Below, in pieces: positions 7,861 through 14,935 of a stretch of 23,657 nucleotides of DNA (the first letter of the stretch is position 1; every line of letters starts with the position of its first letter). A program made the position numbers and the translations under genes. Under the pieces are notes generated by a model. The model worked only from the letters and a program-made list of their open reading frames with translations, did no database searches and was not told the origin of the DNA. Where the stretch lies: NCBI GenBank assembly GCA_934725105.1, contig CAKVBD010000034.1, positions 1 to 23,657 of the forward strand, read 5' to 3'. The stretch is from an uncultured Bulleidia sp. GTDB taxonomy: Bacteria; Bacillota_I; Bacilli_A; Erysipelotrichales; Erysipelotrichaceae.

Positions 7861-8277
7861 TTATTCTCCTTTTTTGTCAAATACCATTTCATCTACAAGT
7901 CTACATGCAATACGCACACAGTCTTCACATTCACAAAGAACATTGCCTGTTTCAATGCCTTTGATATCTCTACAGCGTAATGCACCGACATTATTTTCAA
8001 ATGCCTTTAATAAATTACGTACTTTTGGATATGTCAGAGCTTTAGAATCTGGATGATCTAAATGACAAGTTGATGAAACAACTGATTGGATCATACATGC
8101 AGAATTCAATGCACCACAAGTACCAAGCGTACAGCCTAGACCTGAGCCAAATCCTTCTGATAAAGCAAACAATTGCTTTTCATCCATTCCTAATTCTTCT
8201 GCATATGCACATAAAACAGCCTGTGCACAATTATATCCACTATTTCTTTTCTTTACCGCAATCTCTTCATGTTTCAT
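7861..8277 (-). CDS. C_GCAxxG_C_C family (putative redox) protein
   Basis: This 138-residue cysteine-rich protein matches the family named for its C-GCAxxG-C-C pattern, a putative redox-active group of unknown reaction often found beside oxidoreductases. Visible cysteines are Cys17 in YNCAQAV, Cys49 and Cys54 in GCTLGTCGAL, Cys102 in RCRDIKG, and a C-terminal set CECEDC plus Cys125. The glycine that usually closes the central motif appears to be serine here (CGALNSA). There is no signal peptide or membrane segment. The GAGGT site lies 6 bases before the ATG and almost touches the T-tract of the ftsZ terminator. It is paired with the downstream esterase, but no shared pathway is established. 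Confidence 0.85.
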   Translation of the reverse strand: MKHEEIAVKKRNSGYNCAQAVLCAYAEELGMDEKQLFALSEGFGSGLGCTLGTCGALNSACMIQSVVSSTCHLDHPDSKALTYPKVRNLLKAFENNVGALRCRDIKGIETGNVLCECEDCVRIACRLVDEMVFDKKGE

Positions 8278-8290
8278 ATCAATACCTCAA

Positions 8291-8322
8291 AAATCGAAAA
8301 AAGGCTGTTGCTTCAACAGCCT
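8291..8322 (-). terminator. Intrinsic terminator after ftsZ
   Basis: On the minus strand a 9-bp perfect stem (AGGCTGTTG / CAACAGCCT, arms 8314-8322 and 8302-8310) with loop AAG is followed by TTTTTTCGATTTTT. It begins 6 bases after the ftsZ stop. The next co-directional gene has its ribosome site only a few bases beyond the T-tract, so the structure could act as an attenuator as well as a terminator. Confidence 0.9.
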
Positions 8323-8328
8323 GTTATA

Positions 8329-9435
8329 TTAGTTTCTTGTGAAAAAGCTTGGGATGATATTGTCATCATCGTCGCTTGATTCTCCACCAAAGGAGATATC
8401 ATCGTCATCACTGGAAGCAACAACACCAGATACAGGAGCACTGTTAATTACAGGACTCTTTTCTGCTGCTGGGCCATCACTAGGAATAGATTCAGGCTTT
8501 GGTAAATCAAAACCAGTAGCGATAACAGATACGATGCAAGAATCACCAATCTTATCATTGATAGCTACACCGAAGATAATATCAATATCATTACCTGCAG
8601 CATTTCTAATGAATTCTACAGCTTCACTAGCATCATAAGCACTCATTGTAGCACCACCAGTAACGTTGATGATTGCACTCTTAGCACCCTTGATCTGTGC
8701 TTCAAGCAATGGAGACTGAATTGCTCTTTCAGCAGCTTCAGAAGCCTTATTATCACCTTCAGCCATACCAATTCCGAATAATGCAGAACCCTGACCTTCC
8801 ATAACAGATTTAATATCTGCAAAGTCGAGGTTGATCATTGCTGGAACAGCAATCAAGTCTGTAATTGTCTGTACGCCCTGACGTAAGATATTATCAGCTT
8901 CCTTGAATGCATCTTCAAATGGAATATGACCGATAACTTCAAGAACCTTGTTATTGGAAATAATAATTAATGAGTCAACATATTCTTTTAACTGTTCAAG
9001 ACCCTGTTCAGCCTGTACCATTCTCTTCTTACCTTCGAATGAGAAAGGCTTTGTTACGATACCAACAGTTAAGCATCCAAGTTCCTTAGCAACCTTAGCG
9101 AACATAGGAGCTGCACCAGTACCAGTACCGCCTCCCATACCAGCTGTAATGAAGACCATGTCTGCGCCTTCCATTGCCTTACGGATATCATCTTCAGATT
9201 CAACTGCTGCCTTACGTCCATTGTCAGGATTACCACCAGCACCTAAACCTTCTTTACCTAACTGAATTTTATTAGCAACTGGAGATACATCCAATGCCTG
9301 TAAATCTGTGTTAGCTACATAGAATTCAACACCCTGAACACCATCAGCTACCATTCTATTTACTGCATTGCTTCCTGCACCACCAATTCCAAATACTTTA
9401 ATTTTTGCAATTTGATTATATTCTAAATCTGCCAT
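8329..9435 (-). CDS. ftsZ: Cell division GTPase FtsZ
   Basis: FtsZ is the tubulin-like GTPase that forms the cytokinetic ring. The 368-residue protein starts with a short N-terminal arm, then FGIGGAGSNAVNRM (15-28), the tubulin signature GGGTGTGAAP (101-110) and the T7 catalytic loop NLDFADIK (202-209). The globular domain ends near residue 311. An unstructured linker of about 45 residues follows and contains two SSDDDD patches (341-346 and 353-358). The C-terminal peptide IIPSFFTRN corresponds to the conserved DIPTFLRNR-type tail that binds FtsA and other partners. GGGAGAG lies upstream of the ATG. It starts 14 bases after ftsA, and the two form the division operon. Confidence 0.98.
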   Translation of the reverse strand: MADLEYNQIAKIKVFGIGGAGSNAVNRMVADGVQGVEFYVANTDLQALDVSPVANKIQLGKEGLGAGGNPDNGRKAAVESEDDIRKAMEGADMVFITAGMGGGTGTGAAPMFAKVAKELGCLTVGIVTKPFSFEGKKRMVQAEQGLEQLKEYVDSLIIISNNKVLEVIGHIPFEDAFKEADNILRQGVQTITDLIAVPAMINLDFADIKSVMEGQGSALFGIGMAEGDNKASEAAERAIQSPLLEAQIKGAKSAIINVTGGATMSAYDASEAVEFIRNAAGNDIDIIFGVAINDKIGDSCIVSVIATGFDLPKPESIPSDGPAAEKSPVINSAPVSGVVASSDDDDISFGGESSDDDDNIIPSFFTRN

Positions 9436-9449
9436 GTTCTTCTCTCCCT

Positions 9450-10718
9450 TTACTTTGCCTTATTCTCGAAGAATAATCCTTTTAATTTACTTGTTAATGT
9501 ATCTTCCTTAGAATCAATTTCTTTTTTCTTTTCACGATAGCTGACGGATTTTTTAAATGCATCCATATCTAAACTATCATCGATATATCCCGTAATTGGA
9601 AGCTTGTCCTGATATGCATATAAAAGGCCAAGAGGTGCTGTTAAACCAGCATTTCTACCGCCCAATGTTTCAGGGATATAACACTTTACACTACACCCTA
9701 AGCTCTCAGAAAGGAGATCAGAAAGACCTTCTGTTTCTCCACCTTCACCTGTAATAATAACAGTAGTAGGTCCGGCTTGCAAGATAGGCTCGCAAGTTTT
9801 TATGAGATCTTTAACCCATTGTGCAACATTTTTTTGAATGCTTTCGACAAATTGTTTTTCAGAAATCGTCTTCGTTTCACCGTCTTTTGACCAGATATGT
9901 ACAGGATTATCTGTATATACTTTCTGATTGAAACGAATACTGTATTTCAATAATTCCACTGCATCTGCCGTTGCAACACCATATTGATCTACACAGTCAC
10001 TGACAAGATTTCCAAGACCCGCAGGTAATACACCAGCTGTTGTCAATCTGCCTTTTCTAAATAAGCCAAGAACTGTAGACTGTCTTTCAATCTTTAAAAC
10101 AACAATCTGTTTTTCAACTGCTCTTTCAAATAAAGCTGCTTCTTTTCCAACTGCATATACTTCAGGGAAAATATCTAATACCTGTAATCCTGCATTTTCA
10201 ACACATCCTACAAGATCATATGCAAGTTTTCGATCAGCGCACAATAAGTCAACATCAATGGATAATTGAGAACACTTTTCACCGATTGGAATACGACGCG
10301 TTGCGATACCATTTACAATATATTTCACACATACTGTCTGAATCAAAGCATAATCTTTTGAAATATTGACACTCTCTGCCTTCTTGATTGCATTTCTAAC
10401 ATCCTGAATCGTAATGACACCATCAATACCAGAAACATCTACTGTAGAACGCAAAGAATATTTTTTTGTTTTATAGGAAGGAATTGCTAAGATAACTTTC
10501 TTGATTTCCGCTCCAATTGTACGCTTCGCACTGCTAGCTGCCTTACGTAACGCATTTGAGATCTCATCTGGATCAAGTACTTGATCATATGTAATTCCAA
10601 AGCATGGGATCCTTTCAACTTTTATAATATTGAAGCGGGCATTAAAAAATTCTCCAACAACCAGGCGCACCTCATGGTCTGCTACTTCAACGCTTGCAAA
10701 TATTTGTTTATCGCTCAT
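9450..10718 (-). CDS. ftsA: Cell division protein FtsA, divergent
   Basis: FtsA is the actin-like membrane tether of FtsZ. The 422-residue length, position directly before ftsZ, the 1C-type region (about residues 85-190, with PIGEKCSQLSIDVDLL and AGLQVLDIFPEVYAVG), the APLGLLYAY stretch (361-369) and a C-terminal amphipathic tail (TSKLKGLFFENKAK, 409-422) all support the call. The ATP-site motifs are unusual. Where actin-like FtsA has a D-x-GTS phosphate-1 loop, this protein reads VEVADHEVRL (10-19). Where DxGGGTT is expected for phosphate 2, it reads LKIERQSTVLG (209-219). The adenosine motif is only roughly kept (ITGEGGETEGL). AAAGGAG lies 6 bases before the ATG. A PilM-like relative is the alternative, but the ftsZ linkage favours FtsA. 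Confidence 0.9.
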   Translation of the reverse strand: MSDKQIFASVEVADHEVRLVVGEFFNARFNIIKVERIPCFGITYDQVLDPDEISNALRKAASSAKRTIGAEIKKVILAIPSYKTKKYSLRSTVDVSGIDGVITIQDVRNAIKKAESVNISKDYALIQTVCVKYIVNGIATRRIPIGEKCSQLSIDVDLLCADRKLAYDLVGCVENAGLQVLDIFPEVYAVGKEAALFERAVEKQIVVLKIERQSTVLGLFRKGRLTTAGVLPAGLGNLVSDCVDQYGVATADAVELLKYSIRFNQKVYTDNPVHIWSKDGETKTISEKQFVESIQKNVAQWVKDLIKTCEPILQAGPTTVIITGEGGETEGLSDLLSESLGCSVKCYIPETLGGRNAGLTAPLGLLYAYQDKLPITGYIDDSLDMDAFKKSVSYREKKKEIDSKEDTLTSKLKGLFFENKAK

Positions 10719-10750
10719 GAAGAACTCCTTTCATCTCATAAACATGTTAA

Positions 10751-10759
10751 ATTGTAACA
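10751..10759 (-). promoter_or_regulatory. Candidate extended -10 promoter for ftsA-ftsZ
   Basis: The minus strand reads TGTTACAAT, an extended -10 form (TGn plus TACAAT) about 33-41 bases before the ftsA ATG. No good -35 is visible at 17 bases. The upstream region is very AT-rich and is shared with the divergent rpmB promoter. Confidence 0.45.
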
Positions 10760-10822
10760 TAAATCAAAATTGAAAAATAGATATTAAAAGAAAAATAAGC
10801 CAAAATATCTAAAATATTATTA

Positions 10823-10851
10823 TTGCAAAAAGTCATATTTCATGTTATTCT
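10823..10851 (+). promoter_or_regulatory. Candidate rpmB promoter
   Basis: A -35 TTGCAA (10823-10828) and a -10 TATTCT (10846-10851) are separated by exactly 17 bases, each matching four of six consensus positions. The start point would fall about 25 bases before the rpmB ATG, giving a short leader carrying AAGGAGGG. Confidence 0.5.
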
Positions 10852-10883
10852 ACTTGAGCAATTGTGAACGAAGGAGGGTATAT

Positions 10884-11087
10884 ATGTCTAGAGTTTGTGC
10901 CGTTTCCGGTAAAAAAGCATTAAGTGGTAACAGACGTTCTCATTCTTTACGTGCTACAAGACGTAAGTGGAATGTAAATTTACAAAAAGTACACATGATT
11001 GTTGATGGTAAGCCAATGACAGTCAAGGTTTCTGCTCGTGCACTTAAGACACTCAAGTCCAAGTCCGCTAAAGCAGTCAATGCTTAA
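10884..11087 (+). CDS. rpmB: 50S ribosomal protein L28
   Basis: L28 is a small basic protein of the large ribosomal subunit. The 67-residue product begins MSRVCAVSGKKALSGN and contains the family hallmarks RRSHS, RRKWNVNLQKV and a basic C-terminal half. Only one cysteine (Cys5) is present, so this is the zinc-free (C-minus) form rather than the four-cysteine type. I chose the ATG at 10884, which has AAGGAGGG six bases upstream, instead of an in-frame extension to 10842 that would run through the ribosome site. It is convergent with thiN, as in B. subtilis. No spoVM-like small gene is visible between them. Confidence 0.97.
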   Translation: MSRVCAVSGKKALSGNRRSHSLRATRRKWNVNLQKVHMIVDGKPMTVKVSARALKTLKSKSAKAVNA

Positions 11088-11088
11088 T

Positions 11089-11118
11089 AAAAAAAGATTC
11101 CGTTCGGAATCTTTTTTT
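11089..11118. terminator. Bidirectional terminator between rpmB and thiN
   Basis: Seven A residues, a 6-bp stem GATTCC / GGAATC with loop GTTC (11096-11111), and seven T residues form a near-perfect palindrome. It works on the plus strand for rpmB and, by symmetry, on the minus strand for thiN. The minus-strand A-tract side overlaps the thiN stop codon. Confidence 0.92.
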
Positions 11119-11722
11119 ATGCATCTTTTGTCTGCAGAACAAGAAGACAGCCTTCTTCTATTGTGAGTATTCCTTCATCATGCAATATTGAATTAGATAA
11201 AGTAAAGATCGTATCTTGATTCATTTCATAATGTGTAATTGTATATTCAAATCCTTCTAAACTGATTTTTGCATTTGTATTTGTAAAGAAGGAAATAAAT
11301 GCATACCCATCTTTTTGAATATGATAGACACCTTTTTGTAATGCATATACTTTATTTGTCTTATCATACAGCGTTAATACATTTGGATGTTGATATGCTA
11401 AGCATAGATTGTAGTAAGAATGGTCCATTCTTCCACCAAACGCTCCCAGCATATCAATTTCATCATAACCTCTTTTGATTGCTTCATTGAGAGCACACAA
11501 AGAATCAGAGTCATCTTTGATGGGATTCAATTGAATGATTTCATCTGCATATTGTTCAATACATGCAAGATCTTTTTTTTCAATAGAATCAAAATCACCA
11601 ATTGCAAGCTTCATAGGAATATGCAGTTTTGCCAATGTCAAAGCACCCTTGTCTGCTCCAATATAATCACAATCTTCTTTTATAATGTTATCTGCCAGCT
11701 TTAAAGCAATCTTTACTCGCAT
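11117..11722 (-). CDS. thiN: Thiamine pyrophosphokinase
   Basis: ThiN transfers pyrophosphate from ATP to thiamine, giving the cofactor thiamine diphosphate. The 201-residue protein carries AIGDFDSI (about 40-47), KDDSDSLCAL (about 69-78) and LGAFGGRMDHSYYNL (about 92-106), the standard Mg-ATP and thiamine-site motifs. The C-terminal half is the beta-sheet thiamine-binding domain. The N terminus lacks the glycine-rich stretch seen in some homologues and resembles the shorter staphylococcal type. An in-frame stop lies 9 codons upstream, so the start cannot lie much earlier. The ATG overlaps the rpe 3' end by ten bases. AGGAAAG lies about 13 bases away, so coupled translation is likely. It is the last gene of the priA-thiN run. 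Confidence 0.92.
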   Translation of the reverse strand: MRVKIALKLADNIIKEDCDYIGADKGALTLAKLHIPMKLAIGDFDSIEKKDLACIEQYADEIIQLNPIKDDSDSLCALNEAIKRGYDEIDMLGAFGGRMDHSYYNLCLAYQHPNVLTLYDKTNKVYALQKGVYHIQKDGYAFISFFTNTNAKISLEGFEYTITHYEMNQDTIFTLSNSILHDEGILTIEEGCLLVLQTKDA

Positions 11723-12357
11723 AAAGACTGCACAGCTTTCCTGATATCATTTTTGAAGACATAGCTGCCTGCAACAAGTACATCTACACCAGCCTCTTTA
11801 CAAAGTTTTCCAGTAACATCATTGATGCCGCCATCTACTTCAACAAGTGCATGAGAATGCATTTCCTCAATCAATGCCTTTGTTTCACGGATCTTCTCAG
11901 GTGCGTTTTCTCTAAATTTCTGACCGCCAAAGCCTGGTTCTACAGACATGATCAATACAAGATCAAAGTCAGCTACGTAAGGTCGCAATACTTCTACTGG
12001 TGTATCCGGCTTAATGGAAATACCAGCTTTTTTATTGCGTGCATGAATCTTATCCGCTAGTACTTTAATATCTTTTTCTTCCACAGCTTCATAGTGGAAT
12101 GTAACTAGATCCGCACCTGCATCCATAAATACATCTGCATAGTACATTGGATCTTTGATCATTAAATGTACATCTTTATATAATGGAGAAGCTTTGCAGA
12201 ATGCTTTTAGAATATCTGGTCCAAAGGATAAGTTTGGTACAAAGTTTCCATCCATCACATCATAATGCATCCATTCAGCACCAGACGCATTCAATTCATC
12301 AAGTTGTTTTTTTGTATCACTGTAATCAAGTGACAATACACTAGGCGCAATAATCAT
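11713..12357 (-). CDS. rpe: Ribulose-phosphate 3-epimerase
   Basis: Rpe interconverts D-ribulose 5-phosphate and D-xylulose 5-phosphate in the pentose phosphate pathway. The 214-residue TIM-barrel protein shows IAPSVLSLDY at the N terminus and metal-site residues His31 and Asp33 in MHYDVMDGNFVPNLSFGP. It also shows His64 in VHLMI and the late EVDGGIND aspartate, with phosphate-binding GSYVF near the end. Length and motifs are normal. Its ATG overlaps the rsgA stop by one base (TAATG), and its 3' end overlaps thiN by ten bases. This position between rsgA and thiN is conserved in many Bacillota. Confidence 0.97.
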   Translation of the reverse strand: MIIAPSVLSLDYSDTKKQLDELNASGAEWMHYDVMDGNFVPNLSFGPDILKAFCKASPLYKDVHLMIKDPMYYADVFMDAGADLVTFHYEAVEEKDIKVLADKIHARNKKAGISIKPDTPVEVLRPYVADFDLVLIMSVEPGFGGQKFRENAPEKIRETKALIEEMHSHALVEVDGGINDVTGKLCKEAGVDVLVAGSYVFKNDIRKAVQSLCE

Positions 12358-13217
12358 TAGAATTTTTCCCTTCTTTCATGAATCATTTGTAATACTTGTA
12401 AATAATTTTTATATCTTTCCTTCGGAATCAAACCATCTTCTACTGCCTGCTTGACAGCACACATTGGTTCATTTTCATGAATGCAGTCATTAAACTTGCA
12501 TTTTCCAATATATGGAAGAAAATCAGGCACGTAATTTCCCAGTTCATTTGCATTCACATGTGCAAAATCCAAGGATGAAAAACCAGGCGTATCCGCAACA
12601 AGCCCGCCAGCTACCTTATGTAGCTCATTGTGACGTGTTGTATGTTTTCCTCTGCCTAACGCTTTTGAGATTTCCTGCGTTGCTAAATGGAATGTTGGAT
12701 CCAGCTGATTTAACAATGTACTTTTACCAGCTCCTGATTGCCCCGTTAATACAGATATCTTTCCTTCTAGAAAAGAAGAAACTGCAGGATTCAAAGAGCC
12801 TTTCGCAGTACGAATGACTTTCATTGGTCCTCTTTCATATTCACGGATTCTTTCTTCAACTTCTTCACTGATTCCAAGATCCGTTTTCGTAACGATCAGC
12901 ATTGGTTCAATACCGCTTTTCATAATCAGCATTGATAGACGATCAATTAAGGCTGTTGAAAAGTCAGGATCTTTAACAGACATCACAATCAATACCTGAT
13001 CAACATTCGCAACACTTGGACGAATCATTTCATTTCTTCTTGACAATATTTTTTCAATGACATATCTGCCATGGGATTCTTTGCATTCAACAATATCACC
13101 TGTAACAGGTACACGCTGCTTACGAATCTTCCCTGTCAGAATACTGTCAAAAGTATTCCCATCTTCATCCATTAATGTATATTCTTTTGAAACGATTTTT
13201 ACTATTCTTGCTTTCAT
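12357..13217 (-). CDS. rsgA: Ribosome small-subunit-dependent GTPase A
   Basis: RsgA is a circularly permuted GTPase that checks late 30S subunit assembly. The 286-residue protein has an N-terminal OB fold (about 1-65). The permuted G domain has G4 TKTD at 110-113 before G1 GQSGAGKS at 159-166 and G3 DTPG at 209-212. A C-terminal zinc module has Cys240, Cys245, His247 and Cys253. All catalytic elements are present. It follows prkC by 14 bases. In B. subtilis the equivalent protein is phosphorylated by the neighbouring kinase, so the linkage with prkC and stp may be functional. It shares a one-base TAATG overlap with rpe. Confidence 0.97.
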   Translation of the reverse strand: MKARIVKIVSKEYTLMDEDGNTFDSILTGKIRKQRVPVTGDIVECKESHGRYVIEKILSRRNEMIRPSVANVDQVLIVMSVKDPDFSTALIDRLSMLIMKSGIEPMLIVTKTDLGISEEVEERIREYERGPMKVIRTAKGSLNPAVSSFLEGKISVLTGQSGAGKSTLLNQLDPTFHLATQEISKALGRGKHTTRHNELHKVAGGLVADTPGFSSLDFAHVNANELGNYVPDFLPYIGKCKFNDCIHENEPMCAVKQAVEDGLIPKERYKNYLQVLQMIHERREKF

Positions 13218-13231
13218 TCTTCCTCTTATGA

Positions 13232-14935
13232 TTAGTAATAATACAGTGTAATATAGTTATTTTCTTTCTGCGTATAAGATGTGCCATATGCTGGATCACA
13301 TGAAATAACGACACCAGGCGTAATACTGTCTAATTCTTCCTGACTCATTTGTGTTGTATCACGATTACTTGTTCTTACAACTGCCCCCATACGTTCGAGT
13401 TCACGCTGTGCACTTTGTACATCCATACCGATAATATCATCTGGAATCGTAATCGTTGGATATGTTGCGTATACCAATGTGATTTCATTTGGCTTGGATG
13501 GATCAAATAATGTTCCTGCCTGCAGCTTTTCCTGACGAAGAATGGTTCCACCCGTTTTCATAGAATCTTCTGAAACTGCATTTACAGTTAGATTTGGATA
13601 TTGACTGTTCAATTGTTTTTTTACATCTGTTATATTCTGTCCAACAAAATCATCACATGTAACGCCAATGCCACTAGATACGACAAGAGAAATAGAAGTG
13701 TCACTGCCAACTTCACTGCCTTCTTCAGGAGAAGATGAAATAACAATTCCCTGTTCTGTCTCTTCTGTCAATTCATAAGATATATTAGATTCATCAATAT
13801 TTAAATTGGCCTTATGCAATGCTTTTTCAGCATCTTGCAGACTCATTCCCTGAATAGAAGGAACTTTTGTATTGCGTGGCAGGAAATTAAATATCAGTGC
13901 TGCAATGATTCCCACAACAACGACAATTCCAAATATCGTCGCAACAAGTTTTGTATAGTTTTTTCCTTTTCCATGAGAAGAAGTTTCATATGTATGAGAA
14001 GATGTGAAATTTGTATGTTTCCCTCTAGCTGGTTCTGCCTTTACATTTGTCTGTTCTTTTTTCTGCTTCTGAATATCTTCATGCAATACAAGTTTTCTCT
14101 CATTCAAGCGTTCTGGTCTTAAACAGGTTGAAATATCTTGCAGCATTTCTCGACATGAACCATAACGATTGTTTGGATCTTTTGCGGTTGCACGTGTAAT
14201 TACATTTGCGATACTTTGTGGAACAGATGCATTGATCAATCGTACATCAGGCATTGGCTCTCGCATATGCTTTAAAGCAATCTGTACTGCCTGATCTGCT
14301 TTAAACGGTACATCTCCCGCAAGCATTTCATACAGCACAATTCCTAAAGCATAGATATCTGACTGTGGAGAAGCTGCTTCTCCCTTTGCAAGTTCAGGTG
14401 CAAGATAATGCACACTTCCCATAACATTGTTTGCCTGCGTCAATTGCATCGAACCTTTCGCTGTCGCAATACCAAAGTCAAGAATCTTGATAGAACCATC
14501 TGCTTTAACGATGACATTCTGTGGTTTGATATCACGATGAATGATGCCTCTACTATGTGCTTCTGAAATTGCAGAACACAATTGCTTCATAATATCTACA
14601 GCTTCTTCATTCACGAGTGGTCCACGTGAACGAATGACTTGTTTCAATGTCTTTCCCGTAACATATTCCATGACAATATAGTGATGTCCCTTATAATCAC
14701 CAACGTCATAGATTTCAACAATATTTGGATGCGCTAAAGCTGCAGCTGCCTGTGCTTCTCTTTCAAAACGTAAAATACTGACTGCATCTGTAGATAAGTC
14801 AGCTCTTAAGATTTTGATAGCAACCTGACGATTCAGTATCGTATCGACCGCAAGAAAAACATCGGCCATACCACCTTGTCCGATATGAGAAACAACTTCA
14901 TAACGATCTGCGATAACATTCTTACGATTTGTCAT
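13232..14935 (-). CDS. prkC: PASTA-domain Ser/Thr protein kinase (PrkC/StkP type)
   Basis: This 567-residue membrane kinase senses cell-wall fragments and phosphorylates proteins involved in division, wall synthesis and translation. The kinase domain covers about 10-275: glycine loop GQGGMADV (19-26), Lys41, catalytic HRDIKPQN (133-140), DFG (153-155) and APE (179-181). A polar juxtamembrane stretch follows, then one transmembrane segment (about 329-352). Three PASTA repeats lie outside the cell, at about 356-421, 423-492 and 494-567. B. subtilis PrkC also has three. The protein ends within the last PASTA strand. Its ATG overlaps the stp stop by one base, giving the usual kinase-phosphatase pair. 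Cognate control by stp is inferred from the family. Confidence 0.97.
   Translation of the reverse strand: MTNRKNVIADRYEVVSHIGQGGMADVFLAVDTILNRQVAIKILRADLSTDAVSILRFEREAQAAAALAHPNIVEIYDVGDYKGHHYIVMEYVTGKTLKQVIRSRGPLVNEEAVDIMKQLCSAISEAHSRGIIHRDIKPQNVIVKADGSIKILDFGIATAKGSMQLTQANNVMGSVHYLAPELAKGEAASPQSDIYALGIVLYEMLAGDVPFKADQAVQIALKHMREPMPDVRLINASVPQSIANVITRATAKDPNNRYGSCREMLQDISTCLRPERLNERKLVLHEDIQKQKKEQTNVKAEPARGKHTNFTSSHTYETSSHGKGKNYTKLVATIFGIVVVVGIIAALIFNFLPRNTKVPSIQGMSLQDAEKALHKANLNIDESNISYELTEETEQGIVISSSPEEGSEVGSDTSISLVVSSGIGVTCDDFVGQNITDVKKQLNSQYPNLTVNAVSEDSMKTGGTILRQEKLQAGTLFDPSKPNEITLVYATYPTITIPDDIIGMDVQSAQRELERMGAVVRTSNRDTTQMSQEELDSITPGVVISCDPAYGTSYTQKENNYITLYYY

Noticed and set aside
8948..9265. 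Plus-strand open frame opposite ftsZ with proline-rich composition
   Set aside because: It mirrors conserved ftsZ codons; the proline runs come from the reverse of glycine-rich loops. There is no start signal.
10842..10883. Fourteen-codon extension of L28 upstream of 10884
   Set aside because: It runs through the AAGGAGGG ribosome site and the promoter -10, and L28 proteins do not have such an extension.
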